The translations under genes were made by a program, and so were the position numbers. From Paraniabella defluvii (lineage in GTDB: Bacteria > Bacteroidota > Bacteroidia > Chitinophagales > Chitinophagaceae), in NCBI GenBank assembly GCA_019316985.1, contig CP079215.1:3658001-3722000 (forward strand): a DNA stretch of 64,000 nt. Direction: 5' to 3'. Below, piece by piece: positions 53,427-63,534 of this stretch (positions are counted from its first letter, which is position 1; each line of letters opens with the position of its first letter). The notes below the pieces were generated by a model. That model was given only the letters and a program-made list of their open reading frames with translations, was not told the DNA's origin and searched no databases.

Positions 53427-54712
53427 GTGATAGCAAAAATCGGAAGAAGCGCAAATTTATACGGGGCATTGGCATACAATCAGCTTAAAGTCGATAATGA
53501 AAATGGGCAGATTTTGTTTGCCAATAAGATGATTGAAACCGCAAGCGGTCATTATTCCGTGGCACAATTAGCCCAGTCTTTTGCGCCTTACCTGATAGCC
53601 AACCGCAATACCGAGAAACATACGTTGCATATTTCGCTCAATCCTGACCCGAATGATAAGGTAAGTGATGACAAGTTTCGGGAAATGGCAGAACAGTATA
53701 TGTGGGAAATGGGTTACGGCGAACAGCCTTTTGTCGTATTCAAACACACCGATATTGACCGTAGCCATATACACATTGTATCGGTTTGCGTGGATGAGCA
53801 GGGCAAAAAGATTTCGGACAAATTCGAGAAAATGCGGTCTATGAATGTATGCCGTGAACTGGAAAGACAACACGGGTTGATACCTGCAACAGATAAGGAG
53901 CGCAATCAAATGGATAAGGTTTTCCGTCCGGTAGATTATCGGGCAGGCGATGTAAAGAGCCAAATCGCTTCGGTCGTTCGCCACCTGCCGAACTACTACC
54001 AGTACCAAACTTTGGGCGAGTACAATGCCCTGCTTTCCCTTTTCAATATTACCACCGAAAAAGTGGAGGGCGAATTACAGGGAAAAATGCAGCAGGGCTT
54101 ATTATATATTCCGCTAAATGAAAAAGCGAAAGAGCAGTGCATCCGTTCAAGGCTTCGCTGTTCGGAAAGAGTGCAGGGCTTCCGGCTTTGGAATTGCATT
54201 TTGCGAAATGCAAAACAGCTTTGAAAGACAGCCCAACTAAACAGACCCTAAAATCTGCCGCTACCATTGCCCTGAAATCCACAAGCGATGAACAGGCATT
54301 TAAAAAGCAGTTAGCTGAACAGGGTATTAACGTTGTGGTGCGCCGGAATGATACAGGTCGTATTTATGGTATCACATTTATTGACCACAATTCCAAAGCA
54401 GTTTGGAACGGTTCACGTTTGGCAACAGAACTTTCTGCCAACACCTTTAATGATTATTGGAACAATAACATCAAACCGGATATTAAAGAACCTGCCGTTT
54501 TACAACCCAAACTATCCACATCAAATGATGCGGATCTTCCTGCGGAAGAACCACACCATTTGTTCGACTTCTTAACTACGGACAAACACGAAGACGGTTT
54601 GATTGAAGCATTGGGCGGCTTATTGCCCGAAGCCCAGGGCGAAGATTACGAAGAACAGGACTTTGCCAATAAGATGAAGAAGAAGCGTAAACGGCAAAGA
54701 GGTCAAAAATAA
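53427..54712 (+). CDS. mobB: Relaxase (mobilization nuclease) MobB
   Basis: A GTG start at 53427 (IAKIGRSANLYGALAYN). The metal-binding/relaxase motif is FKHTDIDRSHIHIVSVCVD, with three His. A slip near 54140 splits the N-terminal nuclease from the C-terminal region (LKSTSDEQAFKKQLAEQGIN). About 428 residues assembled. It nicks the DNA at oriT to begin transfer. The C-terminus is lysine/arginine-rich. Confidence 0.83.
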
Positions 54713-54813
54713 TATCTAGCCAAACACTGCCACACAACGCCACTGGCGGCCACATTCTTATAGCCACTCCATAGAGCCTTTAAATTCACGCCCGAACATT
54801 AAAACTTTAAATA

Positions 54814-56812
54814 ATGCAGGGAGAAGACGATTTAAGAGGGCTTGCCAAGATTATGGCTTTTATGCGGGCAGTCAGTATTCTTTTGGTGCTGATGCACCTT
54901 TATTGGTTCTGCTATGGGTTCTTTTTAGAACGTGGCTGGACGTTGGAAGTAATCAATAAGATATTAGGCAATTTCGACCGGACGGCCAGTTTGTTTTCAC
55001 ACACGCTTTATACCAAAGCATTCGCTTTGGTTTTACTGGCTTTAAGCTGCCTAGGAACAAAGGGCGTAAAGAATGAGAAGATAACCTGGACTAAAATTTA
55101 CGTGGCTTTGGGTGTTGGCTTTGTGCTGTTCTTCCTGAACACACCGTTGCTAAAGCTATCTCCGGCAACAGGCACATTCTTATATATCCTTACTATCTCG
55201 TTAGGTTATATCGCCTTGCTGATGGCAGGCGTATGGATGAGCCGATTGCTTCGTACTAATTTAATGGACGATGTTTTCAATAACGAGAACGAGAGCTTCC
55301 AACAGGAAACCAAGCTGATGGAAAACGAGTATTCCGTCAACCTGCCCACCAAGTTTTATTACAAAGGCAAATGGAACAACGGTTGGATAAACATTGTCAA
55401 TCCTTTCAGGGCATCAATCGTTTGGGTACTCCGGGTTCAGGTAAATCTTATGCCATCGTAAATAATTACATCAAGCAGCAAATAGAGAAAGGCTTTAGTA
55501 TGTACATCTACGATTTCAAATTCGATGACCTTTCGACTATCGCCTATAACCATTTACTGAAGCATCGGGATAAGTACAGAGTTCAGCCTAAATTTTACGT
55601 GATAAATTTCGACGACCCACGCAAGAGCCACCGTTGCAATCCACTCAATCCTGATTTTATGACGGACATTTCAGATGCCTACGAAGCGGCATATACCATA
55701 ATGCTAAACCTCAACCGAAGCTGGATACAGAAGCAGGGCGATTTTTTCGTGGAAAGCCCAATTATCTTATTGGCTGCCATTATTTGGTATCTGAAAATCT
55801 ACGATAATGGTAAGTATTGTACGTTCCCACACGCTATAGAATTACTGAATAAAAAGTATTCGGACGTATTCACGATTTTAACCTCATACCCTGATTTGGA
55901 GAACTACCTATCGCCTTTTATGGATGCGTGGCAGGGCGGCGCACAAGACCAATTACAAGGTCAGATAGCATCGGCAAAAATACCATTATCAAGAATGATT
56001 AGCCCGCAATTGTACTGGGTGATGACAGGCGATGATTTTACGCTTGACATCAACAACCCGAAAGAACCTAAAATTTTGTGCGTAGGTAATAATCCCGACC
56101 GTCAAAATATTTATTCGGCAGCTTTAGGCTTGTATAATTCGAGGATTGTAAAGCTGATTAATAAAAAGGACAGCTAAAGAGTTCCGTTATCATAGATGAG
56201 CTGCCAACAATCTATTTCAGGGGACTGGATAACCTTATCGCAACGGCGAGAAGTAATAAGGTAGCGGTATGTTTGGGTTTTCAGGATTTTTCGCAATTAA
56301 CGAGGGATTACGGCGATAAAGAGAGCAAAGTAATTCAGAATACCGTCGGTAATATATTCAGTGGTCAGGTGGTTGGAGAAACGGCAAAGAGCCTATCAGA
56401 ACGTTTCGGTAAAGTGTTGCAGAAACGCCAAAGTATGACCATTAACCGCAATGATAAATCTACGTCCATTTCCACACAGTTAGACAGCCTTATTCCGGCT
56501 TCCAAAATTTCAACACTTACTCAGGGTATGTTTGTTGGTTCTGTATCTGATAACTTTGATGAACGTATCGAGCAAAAAATATTTCACGCTGAAATTGTGG
56601 TAGATAATGATAAGGTAGCAGCAGAAACCAAAGCCTATCAGCAAATACCGCAAATCCTTTCTTTTGTAAATAAGCAGGGCGAGGATAAAATGAAGCAGGA
56701 AATAGAAAGCAACTACAAACAGATAAAATCAGACATCTTGAATATTGTTGTAAGTGAAATAGCGCGCATTAAGAATGACCCGAACTTGCAGCATTTGGTG
56801 CAAGAGGGATAA
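54814..56812 (+). CDS. mobC: Type IV coupling protein MobC (VirD4/TraG-like)
   Basis: N-terminal membrane helices (AVSILLVLMHLYWFCYGFF, IYVALGVGFVLFFLN, LYILTISLGYIALLMAGV). Walker A is GTPGSGKSYAIVNNY, restored across a slip near 55410. Walker B is SVIIDELPTIYFRGLDNL, across a slip near 56165. About 665 residues. It docks the relaxase-DNA complex to the channel. The gene ends 14 bp before a Crp-type operator. Confidence 0.85.
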
Positions 56813-56825
56813 AAACCATTCATTT

Positions 56826-56870
56826 TGTAACAAAAGTTACAGTAAATAGCAAGCATAAAATGTAAATTTG
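56826..56870 (+). promoter_or_regulatory. Crp-type operator plus -7 box upstream of the Crp/Fnr gene
   Basis: TGTAACAAAAGTTACA (56826-56841) is a perfect 6+4+6 palindrome. The -7 box TAAATTTG (TTTG at 56867-56870) starts 41 bp after the operator's first base. The operator centre is near -42, fitting a class II activation geometry. The regulator is probably the adjacent Crp-like gene (autoregulation). Confidence 0.6.
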
Positions 56871-56933
56871 TAGGTTATGTATTTTAATATGGTATTACCG
56901 TGTTATGAATAAGTAAGCTTTAAAAATTTGCAG

Positions 56934-57556
56934 ATGGAACCATTGGAACAGATAACAGAATTTAAATCCTCTCCTGAATTGGTAGGGAAACTCTATGAAA
57001 ACAGTATAAGAAAAGAATATGAAACCGGAAGTGTCATCCTGAATGAAAATGCTTCTATTCGTTCTATCCCTATTGTTACCAAAGGAACACTGAAAGTTGT
57101 CCGAACAGAAGAAGATGGCAGGGAAATTTTACTGTATTACATCAAAGCCGGAGAAAGCTGCATTATGTCGTTCCTCGGTGGTATGCACAATGAAACAAGC
57201 AAGGTCAAAGCCGAAGTGGAGGAAGATGCAGAAATCCTTTTTCTGCCTATGGATAAAGTAGCCTTGTTCATCAGGGAGTACCCCAATGGCTGGATTATAT
57301 TTTCCGTTTGTACCACAAGCGTTTTGAGGAACTTTTAGAAATCGTCAATGCCATCACTTTTAAAAAGATAGATGAACGCTTATTGGCTTTGCTGCGCAAG
57401 AAGCAGGAACTTACCGGAAATAATATCCTGAACATTACCCACGAACAATTAGCCAATGAATTGGGTACTGCCCGTGTAGTGGTGTCGAGGCTGCTGAAAC
57501 AGTTGGAAGAAATGGGGACGGTTCGATTGGGCAGGAACAAAATCACGCTTATGTAA
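56934..57556 (+). CDS. Crp/Fnr-family transcriptional regulator
   Basis: Start at ATG 56934 (MEPLEQITEFKSS), preferred over an upstream TTG. The cyclic-nucleotide-like sensor domain has GREILLYYIKAGESCIMSF, with Cys at residue 82ish. The winged HTH reads ITHEQLANELGTARVVVSR and ends GRNKITLM. A slip near 57285 breaks the frame. About 207 residues. Cys residues could sense sulfide, thiol or oxidant state. It sits at the head of the sulfide cargo. Confidence 0.85.
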
Positions 57557-57596
57557 CAAAAGTAGCTGTACAGGTTTTTGGATTGGTGCAAATTTG
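57552..57596 (+). promoter_or_regulatory. Crp-type operator plus -7 box upstream of TauE/SafE
   Basis: TGTAACAAAAGTAGCTGTAC starts at 57552 and overlaps the crp stop. TTTG of the -7 box lies at 57593, exactly 41 bp on. The word TGTAACxAAAGTAGC is shared with the site at 59696. Confidence 0.6.
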
Positions 57597-57616
57597 TCGT
57601 ATCAATTCAGAAATCT

Positions 57617-58410
57617 ATGGATATAGCGGGGTATTCGGCATCAATTTTTATTGGTATTTCTTTAGGGCTAATCGGTGGCGGGGCAGTATTCTTACCGTTC
57701 CGGTATTGGTTTATCTGTTTAGCCTTGATGCAGTATTGGCAACCGCCTATTCTCTTTTTATCGTTGGCTCAACGAGCGTTGTCGGTTCATTTTCCTATTT
57801 CAAAAAGGATTGGTCAATATCAAAACAGCCATTGTTTTCGGTATTCCGTCCATTGCCGCCATTTTTCTCACACGGCAGTATCTGCTTCCCGCTATCCCGC
57901 AGCACGTTTTCACTATCGAGAGCTTTATCGTAACCAAGAATATACTGTTGATGTTGCTCTTTGCCATACTGATGATTGCGGCATCATACAGTATGATAAA
58001 AAAGACGGGCAGGCAAATGATGAAACACTGCAAAAGCAGCAGTTCAATTACTTTCAAATTCTCTTACAAGGAATTTTTATAGGCGTGATAACCGGACTGA
58101 TAGGCGCAGGCGGCGGCTTCCTGATAATCCCTGCTTTGGTAAACCTGCTGAAATTGCCGATGAAAACAGCCGTAGGCACATCATTGGTCATTATCTCCAT
58201 CAACTCTTTGATGGGCTTCCTGTTTTCCCTGCCCCACACTTCCGTACAATGGGGCTTTCTGTTAACATCGCTTCCATTGCCATTGTCGGCATACTGATAG
58301 GCAGTTACCTTTCTACAAAAATAAAGGCTTCCAAGTTGAAGCCCGCTTTCGGATGGTTTGTGCTGGTAATGGGTATCTACATCATCGTTAAGGAAACATT
58401 GTTACACTAA
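57617..58410 (+). CDS. Sulfite exporter TauE/SafE-family membrane protein
   Basis: A polytopic inner-membrane protein: SASIFIGISLGLIGGGGSI at the start and the repeat half IGVITGLIGAGGGFLIIPAL, both characteristic of TauE/SafE. The end is FGWFVLVMGIYIIVKETLLH. Slips near 57685, 57808, 58015 and 58258 break it. About 264 residues. It likely exports sulfur oxyanions (sulfite or thiosulfate) made by the downstream enzymes. It is 12 bp before the SQR-like gene. Confidence 0.82.
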
Positions 58411-58422
58411 AATCATTGTCAT

Positions 58423-59681
58423 ATGGAAAAGCATTTTCAAATACTCATTATTGGCGGAGGTACGGGAGGTATTATGGTTGCTGCCCAATTAAAGAACAAG
58501 CAACCCGATTTATCCATTGCCATTATTGAACCGTCCGAAAAGCACTACTATCAGCCCGCTTTTACATTGGTAGGCGCAGGCACTTACAAAATGCAGCATA
58601 CCATCAGGGAAGAAGCATCGCTCATTCCCTCCGGCGTGGAATGGATTAAAGATAAGGCGACAATACTCCGCCCAGAAGAAAACAAAGTTGAAACAGAAAA
58701 ATACGGCAATATCGGCTATGACTACCTAATTGTAGCTGCGGGGCTTGTGTACGACCTTTCATTGATAGCTGGCTTGGAAGAAGCCCTTGCCAAAGGCGTA
58801 GTTTGCAGCAACTACATAGACCCTGAATATACGTGGAAATGCTTGCAGGACTTCAAAGGAGGCAATGCCATTTTTACACAGCCCACCACACCAATTAAAT
58901 GTGGTGGCGCACCGCAGAAGATTATGTATCTGGCGGCAGATTATTTCAAAAGGAAAAGACTGGATAAAAAAACAAACGTGGTTTTCGCCACGCCGGGTTC
59001 CGTCATTTTCGACGTAAAGGTAATCGCAGAAACACTGATGAAAGTCATCCATCGGTACAACGTTCATTTCAAGCCATTCTATGCCCCGGTAAAGATTGAC
59101 CCCGAAAAGAAAATTGCTTACTTCCAGAACATCGCACCTGATGAAAACAAGTGTGTGGTCAACGAGGGCAATGTGTTGGGCGAACGGATACAGGGACAGT
59201 CCGTCATTGAAATACCGGTTGATTTCCTGCACCTGGCTCCCCGCAGGTTGCGCCCGAATTTGTAGGAAAATCGGGCTTATGCAATGAAGCAGGTTGGCTG
59301 AATGTAGATATTAACAGCCTGCAACATAAAACATACCCCAACATTTTCGGATTGGGCGACGTAGCGGCATTGCCAACGGCGAAAACAGGTGCAGCCATTC
59401 GTAAGCAGGCTCCTGTCGTGGTAGATAATATCCTGAAATTACTTGCCCATAAGCCCGCAGACAATAAATCTTATGACGGGTATTCGTCCTGTCCCTTAGT
59501 TACAGGGTACGGCAAAATGACACTCGCAGAGTTTAATTACAAGATTGAGTTCACACCCGACCCGATGCTGAAGTTTATGCTGGTGTTCAACAGCTACAAA
59601 GAGCATTGGCGGTTATGGCTTCTAAAGAAATATATGCTTCCCTATATGTACTGGAACAAAATGATGAAAGGGAAAATGTAG
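58423..59681 (+). CDS. sqr: Sulfide:quinone oxidoreductase-like flavoprotein
   Basis: The N-terminal FAD motif is LIIGGGTGGIMVAAQL. Family motifs are VGAGTYKMQ, VCSNYID and PIKCGGAPQKIMYLAADYF, with redox Cys positions; a further Cys is in YSSCPLVTGYGKM. The C-terminal hydrophobic helix (FMLVFNSYKEHW to YMLPYMYW) contacts the membrane. A slip near 59240 restores LAPPQVAPEFVGKSGL. About 419 residues. It oxidises sulfide to persulfide or polysulfide, feeding the next genes. Confidence 0.83.
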
Positions 59682-59695
59682 TCTTCCTGTCCTTG

Positions 59696-59740
59696 TGTAA
59701 CTAAAGTAGCTGTACAGGAAAAATAAGTAACGGAAATTTG
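59696..59740 (+). promoter_or_regulatory. Crp-type operator plus -7 box upstream of the persulfide dioxygenase
   Basis: TGTAACTAAAGTAGCTGTAC begins at 59696; TTTG lies at 59737, again exactly 41 bp on. It differs from the 57552 site at one base in the first 20. It drives the long downstream run of genes. Confidence 0.6.
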
Positions 59741-59779
59741 CAGTAGTAAAAAGAATGATAACGATAAAAATAAATCAGT

Positions 59780-61196
59780 ATGTTTTTTCAACACGTTTAT
59801 GATAAGAGTTTGGCACAGGGCAGCTATGTAATAGGCTGTCAGGCTACGGGCGAGGCAATCGTAATAGATGCCCAAAGGGATATTGATGTATATCTCGACA
59901 TTGCAAAGCAGAATAACCTGCGTATCACTCACATTGCCGAAACCCACATACACGCAGACTTTCTTTGCGGTTCAAGGGAGCTGGCGGCAGTAACGGGCGC
60001 AACAATGTACCTTTCGGACGAGGGCGGCGAAGACTGGCAATATCAATTCCCGCACAAAGGGCTGAAAGACGGCGATATGATTAGAGTGGGCAACCTCACA
60101 TTGGAGGTAATGCACACACCTGGTCACACACCCGAAAGCATCAGCTTTTTATTGACCGACCACCCGGCAACGTATAAACCCGTTATGGTATTCACAGGCG
60201 ATTTTGTATTTGTAGGCGATATCGGTCGTCCTGATTTGCTGGAAAAAGCCGCAGGGCTTCTCGGAACTAAAGAAGCCGGAGCCAAACAGATGTTCCAATC
60301 TTTGAAAAAGTTTGCCGCACTTCCCGAATACGTTCAGGTATGGTCGGCACACGGGGCAGGCTCCGCTTGTGGTAAGTCTTTGGGAGCAGTTCATAGCTCC
60401 ACGGTAGGGTACGAAAAAATCCGCAATTGGGCGTTCCAGTACGGAGAAGATGAAAACGGATTTACCGAATACCTATTAGCCGACCAGCCGGAGCCGCCTA
60501 AATACTTTGCGATGATGAAGCACTTGAACAAATTTAATCGTCCACTCCTGATAGAAGTTCCGAAACACCCCAAGCTATCCAAAGCGCAGTTTGTTTCTGC
60601 CTATGAAAAAGGTATCAGGGTCATAGATACCCGCAATAAGGTAGATTTCGCTAAAGGCTTTATTCCCGGTAGCCTGAACATTCAGGGCAATAACTCTTTT
60701 TCTACGTGGTGCGGTTGGCTGCTGAACTATCAGGAGCAGTTTATTTTGGTAGCCGATGACAGCCAGATGGAAGATTTGACCCGTAAGCTGATGCGTATAG
60801 GCTTGGACAACATCTACGGTTACATTTCGGATGTAAACGATATGGGCATTGCACTCCAGAGCGCAGACGTGATTGCTTTGGACGAATTTAAGACCTACAT
60901 CGGACAGGATAATGTGCAGATAGTCGATGTTCGGGAGCAACCGAATATGAGGCAGGACACATAGACGGTGCGGATAATGTTTTTGTCGGAACCCTGCCGG
61001 ACAACCTCGGTAAAATCAGTAAAGACAAACAGGTGGTCATTCACTGTCAGGCAGGCGACCGTTCGGCAGTCGCCTATTCCATACTTGCTAAAAACGGTTT
61101 TGAAAACGTCAAGAACTTTTCCGGGGTATGAAAGAATGGTTAGCAGCAGAGGGTAAGACAGTCGGGGGCAAAGAAGCATCGTGTACGAACGCTTAA
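59780..61196 (+). CDS. Persulfide dioxygenase-rhodanese fusion (MBL-fold plus rhodanese)
   Basis: The N-terminal metallo-beta-lactamase domain has THIHADFLCG (family usually HxHxDH), MHTPGHTPESISF and GDFVFVGDIGRPDLL. A first, inactive-looking rhodanese segment follows (IRVIDTRNKVDFAKGFIPGS), then the active rhodanese with VVIHCQAGDRSAVAYS. Slips near 60945 and 61130. About 472 residues. It oxidises persulfide to sulfite and transfers sulfane sulfur, as CstB-type enzymes do. Confidence 0.84.
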
Positions 61197-61207
61197 AATT
61201 TAAAACT

Positions 61208-61534
61208 ATGGGTTTTTTTCAGCCATATTCGGCAACACAGATAACAGCCAGCTTACTGAAGCTGTAAAAAACGGAGCTTTCCTGGTCGATGTGCGCACAC
61301 CTGCCGAGTTTGCCGAGGGAAGCGTAAAGGAGCGGTCAACATTCCATTGGATAAAGTGCAGGAACAACTATCGAAGTTCATCGTCAAGAAGAACATTGTT
61401 GTCTTTGCCGTAGCGGAAACAGAAGCGGGCAGGCGAAGAGCATTTTGGAGCAGAACGGCTTTCAGGATGTTATCAACGGTGGAACGTGGCAAAACGTAAA
61501 TCAGGTGGTCAACCAAGAAAACCAACAGCTATGA
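61208..61534 (+). CDS. Single-domain rhodanese
   Basis: Missing T bases near 61217 and 61392 hide the protein; restored it reads MGFFSAIFGNTDNSQLTEAV, then LVDVRTPAEFAEGSVKGAVN and the active Cys in VVFCRSGNRSGQAKS. About 108 residues. It moves sulfane sulfur between carriers. The stop overlaps the next ATG (ATGA). Confidence 0.78.
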
Positions 61535-61740
61535 AAAAGAATATGGGAATGGCAGACAAGGCAATCCGCATACTCATTGCGGTTGTCATTGGTGTTTTGT
61601 ACTTCACTAATACCATTTCGGGAACATTAGCCATCATATTGGGCATATTGGCAGTAGCTTTCGTACTTACATCGTTCATTAGCTTTTGTCCGTTGTACTT
61701 GCCCTTCGGCATCAGCACTTTTAAAAAGAAAAGGAAATGA
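61531..61740 (+). CDS. DUF2892 small membrane protein
   Basis: 69 residues from ATG 61531 (MKKNMGMADKAIRILIAVVI), two membrane helices (VLYFTNTISGTLAIILGIL and VLTSFISFCPLYLPFG). DUF2892 proteins pair with rhodaneses (YgaP-like) and may carry hydrogen sulfide or sulfane equivalents across or at the membrane. It overlaps genes on both sides (ATGA). Confidence 0.78.
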   Translation: MKKNMGMADKAIRILIAVVIGVLYFTNTISGTLAIILGILAVAFVLTSFISFCPLYLPFGISTFKKKRK

Positions 61741-61955
61741 AAAGCTATTTGAAGAACTGGAATATGATGCGGGTGCTGCGATTGGCATTGGGCATTTTTA
61801 TAATTGTACAGGGCATTATGGCAAAAGAATGGCTGCTTGCAGGTTTGGGCGGTCTGTTCTCACTGATGCCACTAATGAATATAGGCTGCTGTGGCGTATC
61901 GGGTTGCAGTACCCTGTTTCGAAAACCCGTAAAAAATGGAGGATATATCGTATGA
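61737..61955 (+). CDS. DUF2892-like small membrane protein with Cys cluster
   Basis: 72 residues, two helices (LALGIFIIVQGIMAK and LLAGLGGLFSLMPLMN) followed by IGCCGVSGCSTLF with three Cys. A second YgaP-like subunit; the Cys cluster might bind sulfane sulfur or metal. It overlaps the previous gene by 4 bp. Confidence 0.65.
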   Translation: MKSYLKNWNMMRVLRLALGIFIIVQGIMAKEWLLAGLGGLFSLMPLMNIGCCGVSGCSTLFRKPVKNGGYIV

Positions 61956-62182
61956 AGAAGTTCGCTAAAAAACATTTGTTTACCATAATCGGTGTAGCTG
62001 TCGGCGCAGTCGTAGGTTTTTTCTATTGGAAATTTATCGGTTGCAGTACGGGAAGTTGCGCCATTACCTCCAATCCGGTTAACAGTACCCTGTACGGTGC
62101 AGCTATGGGCGGGTTGCTGTTATCAACATTTAAAAAAGACAAAAAAGAGTATGACGTTTCAGGAGATAATAAACAGCGATAA
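61952..62182 (+). CDS. DUF6132-like small membrane protein
   Basis: 76 residues from ATG 61952. N-terminal helix [18 protein letters not shown], then [20 protein letters not shown] with two Cys, and a second helix. The pattern matches DUF6132-like proteins found with rhodanese operons. Sulfur or metal handling is inferred from context. Confidence 0.6.
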   Translation: MKKFAKKHLFTIIGVAVGAVVGFFYWKFIGCSTGSCAITSNPVNSTLYGAAMGGLLLSTFKKDKKEYDVSGDNKQR

Positions 62183-62444
62183 GCCCGTATTGGTAGATTT
62201 CTTTGCCGAATGGTGCGGACCCTGTAAAATGATGTCGCCCATTCTGGAAGAATTAAAGCAGCGTGTAGGCGATGATGCAAGCATCATCAAAATTGATGTG
62301 GACAAGAACCCGCAGGCAGCAGCAGCTTATCAGGTGCGGGGTGTGCCTACGCTCATTATATTTAAAAAGGGAGAAATACGCTGGCGGCAGTCCGGTATTT
62401 TCCCGGCGAATGAACTGGAAAGATTGATTAACGAAAACAGATAA
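62151..62444 (+). CDS. trx: Thioredoxin
   Basis: 97 residues from ATG 62151 ([20 protein letters not shown]). The redox site is WCGPCKMM and the cis-Pro motif is [13 protein letters not shown]. It overlaps the preceding gene's end. It probably recycles persulfide to sulfide from rhodanese or other carriers. Confidence 0.87.
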   Translation: MTFQEIINSDKPVLVDFFAEWCGPCKMMSPILEELKQRVGDDASIIKIDVDKNPQAAAAYQVRGVPTLIIFKKGEIRWRQSGIFPANELERLINENR

Positions 62445-62450
62445 TATATT

Positions 62451-63013
62451 ATGTTAGAATTTTTAAAACAACCGTGGGCTTGGTACGTTGCTGGCCCGTT
62501 GGTCGGGCTGACCGTACCCTTACTTTTAATCATCGGTAACAAATCATTTGGTATCAGTTCCTCGCTACGGCATATATGCGCTTCCTGTATGCCTGCGGGT
62601 ATCCCGTTCTTTAAATACGATTGGAAAAAGAAGTGTGGAACCTTTTTTTTGTGTTCGGGATATTTTTGGGCGGAGCCATTGCCTTTAATCTTTTGTCAAA
62701 TCCGGCTCCTATTGAGGTCAATCCAAAACTGGCACAGGAATTAGCGGGCTATGGCATTACCAACTATAACAATTTAATCCCTGAAGATATTATGAACTGG
62801 CAATCCTTATTTACCCTAAAGGGTTTTGTCCTGATGGTAGCCGGAGGTTTTCTGGTAGGCTTCGGAACACGCTATGCGGGTGGCTGTACAAGCGGACACG
62901 CCATTATGGGCTTATCAAATTTACAGTTGCCCTCACTGATTGCCACCATTTGTTTTATGATTGGAGGCTTCATTATGGCAAACCTGTTTTTACCTTTTAT
63001 ACTTTCACTTTAA
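62451..63013 (+). CDS. YeeE/YedE-family (thiosulfate/sulfur) transporter subunit
   Basis: Membrane helices [38 protein letters not shown] and later. Conserved Cys motifs ASCMPAG and [14 protein letters not shown] slip near 62630. About 188 residues. YeeE/YedE (TsuA-like) channels import thiosulfate or sulfane sulfur by Cys relay. It is paired with the next gene. Confidence 0.83.
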
Positions 63014-63025
63014 CCTCGACAAGAA

Positions 63026-63525
63026 ATGCAACAGAACAGAGATACAGAAAAAGATTTACAGCTTCGTGAACTGGATGCGATGTGTGTCAACGAAAGCCGT
63101 TTGGAACACAAATGGTATCATAACATCAAATACCTGATAATCGGTATAATGTTCGGTATCGTATTCGTGAAATCGGAAGTCATAAGCTGGTTCCGCATAC
63201 AGGAAATGTTTCGCCTGCAATCGTTCCATATGTATGGTATCATCGGGAGTGCGGTCATAACAGGTATGACTTCCATTTTTCTGATAAAGAAATTCAACAT
63301 CAAAACCATTTACGGCGAACCCATTAAGATTGCTCCCAAAACATTCAATAAAGGGCAAATCTATGGCGGTCTGATTTTCGGTTTGGGCTGGGCAATAACC
63401 GGAGCCTGTCCGGGTCCGCTGTTTGCACAAATTGGAACGGGGCTACCGTTATTACCGTTACTCTATTGAGTGCCATTGCAGGTACTTGGGTATATGGCTT
63501 GCTAAGGGAAAAACTGCCGCATTAA
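63026..63525 (+). CDS. YeeE/YedE-family (DUF6691) transporter subunit
   Basis: About 166 residues with a long hydrophilic N-terminus, then YLIIGIMFGIVFVKSE, YGIIGSAVITGMTSIFLI and the motif WAITGACPGPLFAQIGTG. A slip near 63447 joins to TLLSAIAGTWVYGLLREKLP. Together with the preceding half it forms a PmpA/B-like pair for sulfane-sulfur transport. Confidence 0.8.
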
Positions 63526-63534
63526 TTAACGCTT

